From the NCBI GenBank assembly GCA_963720475.1, contig OY970394.1:992001-1056000 (forward strand): a DNA stretch of 64,000 nt. The letters run 5' to 3'. Of this stretch, positions 16,370 to 24,064 are shown one piece after another. The position numbers were made by a program, and so were the translations under genes. The first letter of the stretch is position 1, and each line of letters begins with the position of its first letter. The DNA is from G963720475 sp963720475 (GTDB lineage: Bacteria; Actinomycetota; Thermoleophilia; Solirubrobacterales; Thermoleophilaceae). A model generated the notes under the pieces. It made no database searches, was not told the DNA's origin, and saw only the letters and a program-made list of their open reading frames with translations.

Positions 16370-18133
16370 ATGGCTTGGCAGCTCGCACTGGCCGCGAATG
16401 TCCTGATCGCAACCTCCTACTTCGTGATCAGCTTCGTGATCGCCCGCGGCTTGACGCGGACGAACCAGCTGTGGTCGAACCGCCTCGGCACCGCAACGGC
16501 CCTGATCTTCTTCAGCTGCGGATTCGGTCATCTGCTCCACGCAGAGCATCTGCTCGGCGCGCCGTTCGGCGGTGGCGCCCATGCGGTCGACGTCGCGCGG
16601 GCGTCGTTCGACTGGCACCTGATCGCGTGGGACCTCTTCACTGCGGTCGTCGCGCTCTGGTACCTGTCGCTCCGGCGCCACTATTCGAAGCTGCTCGAGG
16701 GTCCCGAGATGTTCGACAACGAGCGTCGCCGCGAGATCGAGGAGGAGCTGACGCGGCGCGCGCTCTACGACGGGTTGACCGGAGTCCCGAACAGGGTGCT
16801 GCTGATGGAGCGCCTCGAGCGGGCGCTGGCGCGCGGGCTACGCCACGACCGGCTGTCGGCGATGCTTTTCCTCGACATCGACCGCTTCAAGCTCGTCAAC
16901 GACAGCCTCGGCCATGCTGCCGGCGACGAGTTGCTGATTGCGGTTGCCCGCCGGCTGGACGAATGCGTGCGCGCGGAGGACACCGTCGCGCGCATCGGCG
17001 GCGACGAGTTCACGATCCTGCTCGAGACCGTTGTCAGCCGCGAGCAGGCGGCAACCGCGGCCGAGCGGATCATCGAGGCGCTTGGCCGGCCCTTCCGGAT
17101 CTCCGGTCGAGAGCTGCACGTGAAGCCGAGCATCGGGATCGCCCTCGGGTCGGCTGCCGACACGACGCCGGAACAGCTGATCCACCGGGCCGACGTCGCG
17201 ATGTACCGGGCCAAGGACAGTGGCGCGAGGGGCGGCTATGAGTTCTTCGACGCCGGAATGGAGCTGCAGGCGATCGACATGCTCGCTTTCGAGCAAGATC
17301 TGGCGGAGGCCGAGAGCCGGGGCGAGCTCGAGCTTCACTACCAGCCCAAGGTGGAGCTCACGACCGAGCGCGTCACCGGTGTGGAAGCGCTGCTCCGCTG
17401 GCGCCACCCGCGGCTTGGCCTGCTCCCGCCGATGCAGTTCATCCCGCTCGCCGAGCGGGCGGGGTCGATCGTCCCGATCGGCTATTGGACGATCCAGGAG
17501 GCGTGCCGTCAGGCCGCCGCGTGGAGGGTCGAGCACGAGCAGGCCGCCGACCTGGTCGTGTGCGTGAACGTCTCGGCCGGACAGCTGGAGGATCCGGGGC
17601 TCACCGAGACCGTCCGCGCGGCGCTGGCGGAGTCGGAGCTACCCCCGGAAGCTCTCTGCATCGAGATCACCGAGGACAGCGCGATGACGAACATGGACCG
17701 TGCGCTCGAGACGCTCGAGCGCCTGAAGGAGGTCGGGGTCGAGATCGCTCTCGACGACTTCGGCATCGGCCATTCGTCGCTCGGCTACCTCCAGCGCTTC
17801 CCGCTCGACTTCCTCAAGATCGATCGCAGCTTCGTCGCCGAGATGGTCGAAGGCGAGGAGAGCTTCGCGATCGTGCGGGCGCTTGTCGCACTCACCCACA
17901 CGCTCGGGGCAAAATGCATCGCCGAAGGCATCGAGTACGCCGATCAGCTCGAGAAGCTGCGCGAGCTCGGCGTGGATATCGGGCAGGGCTTTATCTTCGC
18001 GCCCGCGTTGCCGCCCGATGAGGCCGGTGAGATGCTCGCGTCCGGCAGGCTCGAGCCGCTCGGCGTGCTGAGCCATCCGGCCGGCGTTCCGGCCGCTTCC
18101 AACAACCCGGCGCCGGCTATCGAGACGGTCTAG
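16370..18133 (+). CDS. Membrane GGDEF-EAL dual cyclic di-GMP protein
   Basis: A 587-residue protein: about four N-terminal helices (to ~105), a short coil, a GGDEF domain (~125-285) and an EAL domain (~305-555). The cyclase site is intact (RIGGDEFTIL) with I-site RAED five residues before it. The phosphodiesterase site is also intact: GVEALLRWRHP, CIEITEDSAM, LDDFGIGHSSLGYL and IAEGIEYADQ. Both activities are therefore possible, and which dominates cannot be predicted. The membrane part has His pairs (GFGHLLHAEHLL). With the cyclase at 5384 the window encodes two cyclic di-GMP enzymes. Its TAG stop lies within a CTAG shared with the convergent metF stop. Confidence 0.93.
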   Translation: MAWQLALAANVLIATSYFVISFVIARGLTRTNQLWSNRLGTATALIFFSCGFGHLLHAEHLLGAPFGGGAHAVDVARASFDWHLIAWDLFTAVVALWYLSLRRHYSKLLEGPEMFDNERRREIEEELTRRALYDGLTGVPNRVLLMERLERALARGLRHDRLSAMLFLDIDRFKLVNDSLGHAAGDELLIAVARRLDECVRAEDTVARIGGDEFTILLETVVSREQAATAAERIIEALGRPFRISGRELHVKPSIGIALGSAADTTPEQLIHRADVAMYRAKDSGARGGYEFFDAGMELQAIDMLAFEQDLAEAESRGELELHYQPKVELTTERVTGVEALLRWRHPRLGLLPPMQFIPLAERAGSIVPIGYWTIQEACRQAAAWRVEHEQAADLVVCVNVSAGQLEDPGLTETVRAALAESELPPEALCIEITEDSAMTNMDRALETLERLKEVGVEIALDDFGIGHSSLGYLQRFPLDFLKIDRSFVAEMVEGEESFAIVRALVALTHTLGAKCIAEGIEYADQLEKLRELGVDIGQGFIFAPALPPDEAGEMLASGRLEPLGVLSHPAGVPAASNNPAPAIETV

Positions 18134-19026
18134 ACAGGGTCCGCCGCGCCGTCCCAGGGCTTCGAGGCCCGCAGGGCGGCAAGGATCGCGCGGGTCGCCG
18201 GCGATTTGTTCAGCGTGTAGAAGTGGATCCCGGGCGCCCCGCGCGCCAGCAGGTCCGAGCACTGCAGCGTCGCGAACGCGACACCCAGCTCGGTCAGCGC
18301 CTCCGTGTCTTCCGCGCGCTCTTGGAGCTCCGTCTCGAGCGCGCCGGGGATAGTCGCCTCGCACATCTCCGTGATCGTCTTGATCTGCTTGAAGTTCGTC
18401 ACCGGCATGATCCCCGGGACGATCGGAACGGTAATGCCCGCGGCGCGCGCCTCCTTGACGAAGTCGAAGTAGAGCTCGTTGTCATAGAAGAGCTGCGTGA
18501 TCAGGAAGCTGACCCCGGCGTTGATCTTCTCCTTCGCGAAGCGGAGGTCGCTGGCGAGGTCCTCAGCCTCGGGATGGACCTCCGGGAAGCAGGCGCCGCC
18601 GATGCAGAGGTCGTAGTTCTCCTTGATCAGCGAGGCGAGCTCCGTCGAGTAGTGGAGGCCGCCGGGGTGCGGCTTCCACTCGGTCTCTCCCCGCGGGGGG
18701 TCTCCGCGCAGCGCGAGCACGTTTTGGATCCCGGCTGAGGAGATCTCGTCGAGGATCTCGCGCAGGCGCTCGACCGGCTCGCCGACGAGGCTGAGGTGCG
18801 CCATCGCCTCGATGCCGAGCTCCTGCTTGATCCACTTCGTGATCTCGACGGTGCGCTCGCGGGTGGTCCCGCCGGCGCCATAGGTCACGGAAACGTATGA
18901 CGGCTCGTCCTCGGCGAGCTCGGCGAGCGCGCCCTGCAGGTTGCGCTCTCCCTCCTCGGTCTTGGGCGGGAAGAACTCGAACGAGAAGACGGGCCGCCGC
19001 TCCTCGAGGATGCGGTCTATTCGCAT
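18130..19026 (-). CDS. metF: Methylenetetrahydrofolate reductase
   Basis: Reduces 5,10-methylene-THF to 5-methyl-THF for methionine synthesis, using FAD. The 298 residues form a TIM barrel with the family signatures FSFEFFPPKTEEGE at the N-terminus, SVTYGAGGTTRERT, MAHLSLVGEP, NVLALRGDPPRGE and FLITQLFYDNELYFDFV. The catalytic Glu is in FEFFPPKT. The start ATG at 19024-19026 gives MRIDRILEERRP; the frame is open further upstream to 19074 but that lies in the rplL terminator region. It follows rplL on the same strand behind a hairpin. Confidence 0.95.
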   Translation of the reverse strand: MRIDRILEERRPVFSFEFFPPKTEEGERNLQGALAELAEDEPSYVSVTYGAGGTTRERTVEITKWIKQELGIEAMAHLSLVGEPVERLREILDEISSAGIQNVLALRGDPPRGETEWKPHPGGLHYSTELASLIKENYDLCIGGACFPEVHPEAEDLASDLRFAKEKINAGVSFLITQLFYDNELYFDFVKEARAAGITVPIVPGIMPVTNFKQIKTITEMCEATIPGALETELQERAEDTEALTELGVAFATLQCSDLLARGAPGIHFYTLNKSPATRAILAALRASKPWDGAADPV

Positions 19027-19049
19027 TCGGTCAGCGTAGAGAGGCGGTT

Positions 19050-19072
19050 GGGCCGGCCACCGCGGCCGGCCC
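19050..19072 (-). terminator. GC-rich hairpin after rplL
   Basis: GGGCCGGCC (19050-19058) and GGCCGGCCC (19064-19072) form a perfect 9-bp stem with a 5-base loop, starting 5 bases after the rplL stop. No U-tract follows. U-less GC hairpins are common at gene ends in high-GC actinobacteria; it would separate the ribosomal cluster from metF. Confidence 0.5.
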
Positions 19073-19077
19073 ATGGG

Positions 19078-19464
19078 CTACTTCAGCTCGACGGTCCCGC
19101 CGGCCTCTTCGAGCTCCGACTTGAGCTTGTCGGCCTCCTCGCGCTCGATGCCCTCCTTGACGGGCTTCGGCGCTTCGTCCACGAGCGCCTTGGCCTCCTT
19201 GAGGCCGAGACCCGTTGCGGCGCGAACGACCTTGATGACCTGGATCTTCTTGTCGCCGGGGCCTGTGAGGACGACGTCAACCGTCGACGCTTCCTCCTCG
19301 CCGTCGCCATCGCCGCCGCCACCTCCTGCGGGTGCGGCAGCGGCGACCGCGGTCGCCGAGACGCCGAACTCCTCCTCGAGCGCCTTGATGCGCTCGGAGA
19401 GCTCGATCACCGAGATGCCCTTGAGCTCCTCGATCCAGTCCGCGGTCGAAGTCTTTGCAGCCAT
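19078..19464 (-). CDS. rplL: Ribosomal protein bL12 (L7/L12)
   Basis: Stalk protein of the 50S subunit that recruits translation GTPases. The 128 residues comprise the N-terminal dimerisation domain (TADWIEELKGISVIELSERIKALEEEFGV), an Ala/Gly hinge interrupted by GGGGGDGDGEEEAS, and the C-terminal domain with KIQVIKVVRAATGLGLKEAKALVDEAPK. The stop follows GGTVELK as in the family. The start overlaps the expected rplJ stop (TAATG), so L10 and L12 synthesis is coupled. Confidence 0.97.
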   Translation of the reverse strand: MAAKTSTADWIEELKGISVIELSERIKALEEEFGVSATAVAAAAPAGGGGGDGDGEEEASTVDVVLTGPGDKKIQVIKVVRAATGLGLKEAKALVDEAPKPVKEGIEREEADKLKSELEEAGGTVELK

Positions 19465-20224
19465 TACTCGTTCTCCTTGTCTGCGTCCTCGTCCTCCGAG
19501 GGCGCTTCGCTGTCAGCTTCTGAAGTCGTTTCGTCGGTCGTTTCCTCTGCCTCGGCCGGAGGCTCCTCCTCGGCGGGAGGCTCGCCTTCGGCAGGGGCCT
19601 CTTCCTCGGCCGGGGCCTCTCCTCGGCCTCGGCCGGAGGCTCTTCCTCGGCCGGAGGCTCTTCCTCGGCCGGGGCGGGCTCTTCGACCGCGGCCGGGGCC
19701 TCGCCGCTGACGAGCCCCTGCTCCTCGATCTGCTTGAGCTGGATCGCGAGGCCCGAGATCAGCGAGCCGAGCCCGCGGACGAGCCCGGTTAGCGGCGCGG
19801 CGACGATGCCGGCCAGCTGGGCGTTGAGGGCGTCGCGGCCCGGCAGCTTTGCGAGCGCCTGGAGATCCTCGATCGAGACGACCGCACCGTCCATCGTCCC
19901 GCCCTTGAACTCGAGTACCTCGTGCTGCTTGCGGAAGGTCGCGATCGCCTTCGCCGCCAGCGCCGCGTCGCCGCGCACGAAGGCGAACGCCGTCGGACCC
20001 TCGAGCAGCTCCTTGAGCGACTCCGCGCCCGCCTTGTCGGCGGCGCGGATCGTCAGCCGGTTCTTGACGATGCGGAAGGTCGCGTCGGCCTCGCCGAGGC
20101 TGGCGCGCAGCTCCGCGATCTGGGGGACGGAGATGCCGCGGTAATCGATCGCGAGCACGGATTCCGAGCCCTCGATCTGCGCGGCGATCTCGTCTATGAC
20201 GGCTGCTTTCTCGTCCTTGTTCAA
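19464..20224 (-). CDS. rplJ: Ribosomal protein uL10 with long acidic tail; one-base frameshift
   Basis: Base of the ribosomal stalk that carries L12. Residues 1-~165 are a normal L10 (MNKDEKAAVIDEIAAQIE, VLAIDYRGISVPQIAELR, GPTAFAFVRGD, GLVRGLGSLISGLA). The tail is a Pro/Ala/Glu repeat (EEPPAEEE units). At about 19620 one T of a TTCC run is missing relative to the neighbouring repeat units, which shifts the frame; uncorrected, it would run antisense-like through rplL. Restoring one base gives 762 bases, 254 codons, continuing the acidic tail and ending TTSEADSEAPSEDEDADKENE-stop exactly at the rplL start. The tail of about 85 residues is absent from standard ~170-residue L10. Confidence 0.9.
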
Positions 20225-20246
20225 GTCGTGTCCCTCGGGTTCGGCA

Positions 20247-20275
20247 ACAAAAGAGCCCGCACGCAGGCGGGCTCG
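20247..20275 (-). terminator. Hairpin with T-tract in the rplJ leader (candidate attenuator)
   Basis: On the minus strand GAGCCCGC and GCGGGCTC form a perfect 8-bp stem with a 6-base loop, followed by TTTTGTT, 22 bases before the rplJ start. It sits in the 171-base rplA-rplJ gap where many bacteria carry an L10-binding leader. It has the shape of an intrinsic terminator, so partial termination or L10-dependent attenuation is likely. Confidence 0.65.
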
Positions 20276-20395
20276 AAAGAAGTAGGTCCTTCGGGCTCTG
20301 CCTGCACCGGCCTTACGAGGCGCTCACGCGCCGCCGCCGGTGGTCTGGGGCGGAGAAGTGAATGTCCGGCGCGCGATGGTAGCGGAACGGTGCGC

Positions 20396-21160
20396 CTAGG
20401 CGGGCGCCGCGGCCTCGGCCGGCTCCTCCGAGCCGGACGCCTCCGGCTCGGGCACGGCCTCGACGACGTCGTGCGTTCGCAGCGGGTCGACGCGCACGCC
20501 GGGCCCCATCGTCGTAGCGAGGGTGACGGTGTAGAGGTAGCGCCCCTTCGCCGAGGCGGGCTTCGCACGCGTGATCTCCTCGATCAACGCGGAGTAGTTC
20601 TCCAGCAGATGCTTGGCCTCGAGGCCGGTGTTGCCGATCGTCACGTGAACGATCGCCTGCCGGTCGGTGCGGTACTCGACCTTGCCGGCCTTCGACTCTC
20701 CGACCGCCTTCGTGATGTCGTCGGTGACGGTGCCGACCTTCGGGTTCGGCATCTTGCCCTGCGGCCCGAGGATGCGGCCGAGCTTCCCGACCACGGGCAT
20801 CATGTCGGGCGTCGCGATCGCCACGTCGAAGTCGGTGAAGCCCTCCTCGACCTTCTTGGCGAGGTCCTCGTCGCCGACGTGGTCGGCGCCTGCGTCGGTT
20901 GCCTCGCGCGCCTTGTCGCCCTTGGCAAACACGGCGATCGTCATGTCCTTGCCGAGGCCGTGCGGGAACGCGATCGTGCCGCGCAGCTGCTCGTCCGCGT
21001 GGCGGACGTTGAGCCCGGTGCGGATGTGGCACTCGACGGTCTCGGTGAACTTCGCCGTCTGCATCTGCTTGATCAGCCCGACTGCCTCCGCGGGGGAGTA
21101 CTCGTGCTCGCGGTCCACCTTCTCGTAGAGCTCGCGGTAGCGCTTGCCGTGCTTGGGCAT
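20396..21160 (-). CDS. rplA: Ribosomal protein uL1
   Basis: 23S rRNA-binding protein of the L1 stalk that assists exit of tRNA. The 254 residues carry the usual start MPKHGKRYRELYEKVDREHEYSPAEAV, the segment FTETVECHIRTGLNVRHADEQLRGTIAFPHG, and the L1 signature around MMPVVGKLGRILGPQGKMPNPKVGTV. After residue ~230 there is an extra Glu/Ala/Pro tail (EAVPEPEASGSEEPAEAAAPA), another acidic extension in this cluster. It follows rplK after 2 bases. Confidence 0.97.
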   Translation of the reverse strand: MPKHGKRYRELYEKVDREHEYSPAEAVGLIKQMQTAKFTETVECHIRTGLNVRHADEQLRGTIAFPHGLGKDMTIAVFAKGDKAREATDAGADHVGDEDLAKKVEEGFTDFDVAIATPDMMPVVGKLGRILGPQGKMPNPKVGTVTDDITKAVGESKAGKVEYRTDRQAIVHVTIGNTGLEAKHLLENYSALIEEITRAKPASAKGRYLYTVTLATTMGPGVRVDPLRTHDVVEAVPEPEASGSEEPAEAAAPA

Positions 21161-21162
21161 CG

Positions 21163-21585
21163 CTACCTCACCTCGACGCCCATCGAGCGCGCCGTGCCCT
21201 CGATGATCTTCGACGCCTGGTCGAGGTCGTGTGCGTTCAGGTCGCGCATCTTGCGCTCGGCGATCTGGCGCGCCTGGTTCTTCGTGATCGAGCCGACCTT
21301 CTCCATGTGCGGCTCGCCCGACCCCTTCTGGATGCCCGCCGCCTCCTTGATCAGGACGGCCGCCGGCGGGGTCTTCGTGATGAAGGTGAACGAGCGGTCC
21401 TCGTAGACGGTGATCTCCACCGGGATGATCGTCCCGCCCTCCTGCTGGGTCTGGGCGTTGAACGCCTTGCAGAACTCCATGATGTTGACGCCGTGCTGAC
21501 CGAGCGCAGGGCCGACCGGCGGCGCTGGGTTGGCGGCCCCGCCGGGAACCTGGAGCTTGATCAGCGTGAGGACCTTCTTGGCCAT
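21163..21585 (-). CDS. rplK: Ribosomal protein uL11
   Basis: Component of the GTPase-associated centre. The 140 residues start MAKKVLTLIKLQVPGGAANPAPPVGPALGQHG, the hallmark N-terminal domain bound by thiostrepton, and end with the rRNA-binding C-terminal domain (KVGSITKNQARQIAERKMRDLNAHDLDQASKIIEGTARSMGVEV). Normal length. It lies 10 bases after nusG and 2 bases before rplA, consistent with one transcript. Confidence 0.97.
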   Translation of the reverse strand: MAKKVLTLIKLQVPGGAANPAPPVGPALGQHGVNIMEFCKAFNAQTQQEGGTIIPVEITVYEDRSFTFITKTPPAAVLIKEAAGIQKGSGEPHMEKVGSITKNQARQIAERKMRDLNAHDLDQASKIIEGTARSMGVEVR

Positions 21586-21595
21586 CGCGGCGAGC

Positions 21596-22117
21596 CTAGA
21601 CCTTCTTGACCTGGTCGAAGCCGACTTCGACCGGCGTCTCGCGGCCGAAGATCGAGACGAGCACCTTGAGCTTCGAGGCGTCCTCGTTGATCTCCGAGAT
21701 CTCGCCTGAGAAGTCCGACAACGGACCGGAGACGACCTTGACCGACTCGCCGATCGAGAACTGGGCCTTTGTCCGCGGCCGTTCGGCGACCTCGCGGTTG
21801 AGGAGCCGGTCTACCTCCGGCTGGGAGAGGGGGACGGGGTCGTTCTGGGCACCGACGAAGCCGGTGACGCCGGGCGTGTTCTTGACGAGCCCCCACGAGT
21901 CCTCGTTGAGGTCCATGTTGACGAGCACGTAGCCAGGCATAGTGCGGCGCTCGGTCTGGATCTTCTGGCCCTCCTTCATCTCCGACACCTGCTCGGTCGG
22001 GATCACGACCTGGCGCACGTTGCGCTCCTGCGCGAGCGAGACCACGCGGTGCTCGAGGTTGTGCTTGACCTTGTTCTCGTGGCCTGAGTAAGTGTTGATT
22101 GCGTACCAGCGAAACAT
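21596..22117 (-). CDS. nusG: Transcription termination/antitermination factor NusG
   Basis: Binds RNA polymerase and links it to Rho or the ribosome. The 173 residues include the NGN domain (FRWYAINTYSGHENKVKHNLEHRV, MPGYVLVNMDLNEDSWGLVKNTPGVTGFVG) and a C-terminal KOW domain (FSIGESVKVVSGPLSDFSGEISEINEDASKLKVLVSIFGRETPVEV). Actinobacterial NusG often has a long N-terminal extension; here the protein is of minimal length. It follows secE by 25 bases. Confidence 0.96.
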   Translation of the reverse strand: MFRWYAINTYSGHENKVKHNLEHRVVSLAQERNVRQVVIPTEQVSEMKEGQKIQTERRTMPGYVLVNMDLNEDSWGLVKNTPGVTGFVGAQNDPVPLSQPEVDRLLNREVAERPRTKAQFSIGESVKVVSGPLSDFSGEISEINEDASKLKVLVSIFGRETPVEVGFDQVKKV

Positions 22118-22142
22118 CGTTCTGTGCGGTTGCCTTTTCGTC

Positions 22143-22682
22143 CTAGAGGATTGCCTTGATAACGCGCGAGAAGATCGCGTCCAGCAGACCGAGGTAGCCG
22201 CCCGCGATCAAAACGAATCCGAGCACTACTCCGGTGAGGGTCGTCACAGCCTGGCGATCCGGCCACTGGACCCGCTGGAGCTCGGCCCAGACGTTCACCA
22301 GGAACCCGATCACCCTACCGTGCTCGCGCGTCCGGCCATGGTCCGGGTGGCCCCGCCGTTTGCGCGCCGGCTCGGGGTGCTCCTCGTCGAGGAAATCGTC
22401 CGGATGCTCCTCCTCGTACTCCTCCTCCTCGGCGATCTCCGACTCCTCGAGGTGCTCCGGATCCACCTCGACATCGGGCGTTCCCGCCTCGGAGGCGAGG
22501 GTCGCCTCGCTGGTGCCGAGGTCCTGCGGCGGCGCGCCTACCTCGAGGTCGGCCTCCTCGAGCGCCTTCTTCTCGGCTTCCTCGTCCGCCGCCGGCTTGT
22601 CGCCCTCGGCGGCGCGCTTGGTCAGCCGCTGCTCACGCCGCTCCTGCTGACGCTGCTTCGATCGCTGCCGGTTGCGGGCCAT
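22143..22682 (-). CDS. secE: Preprotein translocase subunit SecE with long charged N-terminus
   Basis: Essential subunit of the SecYEG channel. Only the last ~60 residues are the SecE domain: FLVNVWAELQRVQWPDRQAVTTLTGVVLGFVLIAGGYLGLLDAIFSRVI with one transmembrane helix and the conserved W-P motif. The first ~120 residues are hydrophilic, basic at the start (RNRQRSKQRQQERREQR) and then highly acidic (ESEIAEEEEYEEEHPDDF). Typical single-helix SecE is ~60-130 residues, so this is a large extension. Position between rpmG and nusG is the canonical order. Confidence 0.93.
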   Translation of the reverse strand: MARNRQRSKQRQQERREQRLTKRAAEGDKPAADEEAEKKALEEADLEVGAPPQDLGTSEATLASEAGTPDVEVDPEHLEESEIAEEEEYEEEHPDDFLDEEHPEPARKRRGHPDHGRTREHGRVIGFLVNVWAELQRVQWPDRQAVTTLTGVVLGFVLIAGGYLGLLDAIFSRVIKAIL

Positions 22683-22734
22683 CTGTTGCTCGGTTCCTTC
22701 GGTTCCTACACACGCGCGCGAGGCGCCGACGCCG

Positions 22735-22896
22735 TCAGCGCGTCTCCTTGTGCGGGGTGTGCTTGCCGCACCAGCGACAGTACTTGCGCAGCTCGATCCG
22801 GTCCGGGTTGTTCCGCCTGGACTTGTTCGTCTGGTAGTTGCGCCGCTTGCACTCCTCGCAAGCGAGCGTCACTGCGATTCGGACTTCTCCGGCCAT
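22735..22896 (-). CDS. rpmG: Ribosomal protein bL33 (zinc-binding form)
   Basis: A 53-residue large-subunit protein starting MAGEVRIAVTLACEECKRRNY and ending CGKHTPHKETR. Two Cys pairs, CEEC and CRWC, form the zinc ribbon of the C+ type, so it is not the zinc-independent paralogue. The segment YQTNKSRRNNPDRIELRKYC is the L33 signature. It lies upstream of secE on the same strand, the usual arrangement. A promoter is expected between 22897 and 23003. Confidence 0.95.
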   Translation of the reverse strand: MAGEVRIAVTLACEECKRRNYQTNKSRRNNPDRIELRKYCRWCGKHTPHKETR

Positions 22897-23003
22897 GGGC
22901 TCCTCGGGCTTTCGGCGTGCAGGCGCGGCGAGCGGACGAAAAGAAAACCCCGCAAGCCGCGCGAGGTCGAGAGGAGTCTAGCGCTCTACAATCGCCCTCG
23001 CGC

Positions 23004-23076
23004 GCCGCCGTAGCTCAGCTGGTAGAGCACCTCCATGGTAAGGAGGGGGTCATCGGTTCAAGTCCGATCGGCGGCT
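23004..23076 (+). tRNA. tRNA-Thr (anticodon GGT)
   Basis: The acceptor stem GCCGCCG pairs with CGGCGGC, the D arm has AGCTCAGCTGGTAGAGC, the anticodon stem CCTCC/GGAGG encloses ATGGTAA giving GGT, and the T arm has GGTTCAAGTCC. Discriminator T at 23076. It is on the opposite strand to tRNA-Tyr and the rpmG cluster that surround it. Confidence 0.95.
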
Positions 23077-23106
23077 TCCCGCTCGGTCATCGGACGCTCG
23101 CTGTAA

Positions 23107-23188
23107 TGGGGGGAGCAGGATTCGAACCTGCGTAGGCATAGCCAACGCGTTTACAGCGCGTCTCCTTTAACCACTCGGACATCCCCCC
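23107..23188 (-). tRNA. tRNA-Tyr (anticodon GTA)
   Basis: On the minus strand the acceptor stem GGGGGGA pairs with TCCCCCC, the anticodon stem ACGCG/CGCGT encloses CTGTAAA giving GTA, a long variable arm follows as expected for bacterial tRNA-Tyr, and the T arm has GGTTCGAATCC. Discriminator A at 23107. No CCA is encoded. Confidence 0.95.
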
Positions 23189-23273
23189 GAGCTTGAGACG
23201 AGGAAGTTTAGAACGGCTGTCTCGCTTCATCCTCCTATGAGATGCACAGAATGCGACAGCCGGGGTTAGGGTA

Positions 23274-24020
23274 GTGCGCGTGCGGTGGATTACGGCGGTC
23301 GTCCTCTTCGGAACCTTCGCCCTCGCCGCCTGCGGCGATAACGACAACAAGGACGACGGCAAGGTCAAGGACCTAGCGCGCGACGCGCGCGCCCTCTGCC
23401 AGCAGGTCGATGACGCCGCGGCCGAGCTGGCCAAGGGCCCGGGCGAGCGCGTGAGCTTGACCGCTTCACGCGAGCTCCAGGCCGCGATCGCGAAAGCAGC
23501 GGTCGTCGAGGACGACGCGGGCGAGGTCGGCGGGAAGGCCGGCGAGCAGGGGGAGGCGGCAGCCAGCGCCGCCAAGGAAAGCGCGGAGGAGCTCCAAGAC
23601 CTCTCGGGCGAGGACAAGGAGCAGGCGCGCGTCGTCGCGAGAGCCAAGAGCTCCTACGACGACTGTGCCGCCGCCGTCAAGCGCCTCGGCGCCGAGACCG
23701 GCGACGACGACCTCGCGGACGACCTAGACGGAAACGGCTTCGACGCGCTCGCAAAGGCGCTCGCAAAGCAGGCAGAGTCAGACGCTGAAGAGAAACCAGA
23801 CGCCACCGACCAGACGCAGACGACCCCGTCCACGTCGGGCGAAAGCTCCGACCTCCCGCTCTGCTCCGAGGGACCGCCGCCCTGCCGCGGCGACGATGGC
23901 TCGGTCCAGGAGGACGGCGGAGCCTCGCCGGGCCCCGGCGGCGGCGAGTCGAGCGATCTCCCCGAGTGCTCGGCAGGCGTCACCCCCTGCCGCAACCCGG
24001 ACGGCAGCGTCCAGCCCTAG
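23274..24020 (+). CDS. Lipoprotein with C-terminal Cys-containing repeats
   Basis: A 248-residue exported protein. The N-terminus MRVRWITAVVLFGTFALAAC ends in a lipobox. Residues ~25-150 are predicted helical and rich in Ala, Glu and Lys, probably a coiled coil. The C-terminus holds two copies of a ~22-residue motif, SSDLPLCSEGPPPCRGDDGSVQ-like and SSDLPECSAGVTPCRNPDGSVQ-like, separated by a Gly/Pro linker; each has two Cys spaced for a disulfide. The start is GTG at 23274. No family is recognised. It stands between tRNA-Tyr and the convergent RTX-like gene. Confidence 0.75.
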   Translation: MRVRWITAVVLFGTFALAACGDNDNKDDGKVKDLARDARALCQQVDDAAAELAKGPGERVSLTASRELQAAIAKAAVVEDDAGEVGGKAGEQGEAAASAAKESAEELQDLSGEDKEQARVVARAKSSYDDCAAAVKRLGAETGDDDLADDLDGNGFDALAKALAKQAESDAEEKPDATDQTQTTPSTSGESSDLPLCSEGPPPCRGDDGSVQEDGGASPGPGGGESSDLPECSAGVTPCRNPDGSVQP

Positions 24021-24064
24021 CTCGTCCTAGCTAGCCGACCAGCCGCGAAACGCGAGATCGAGCG

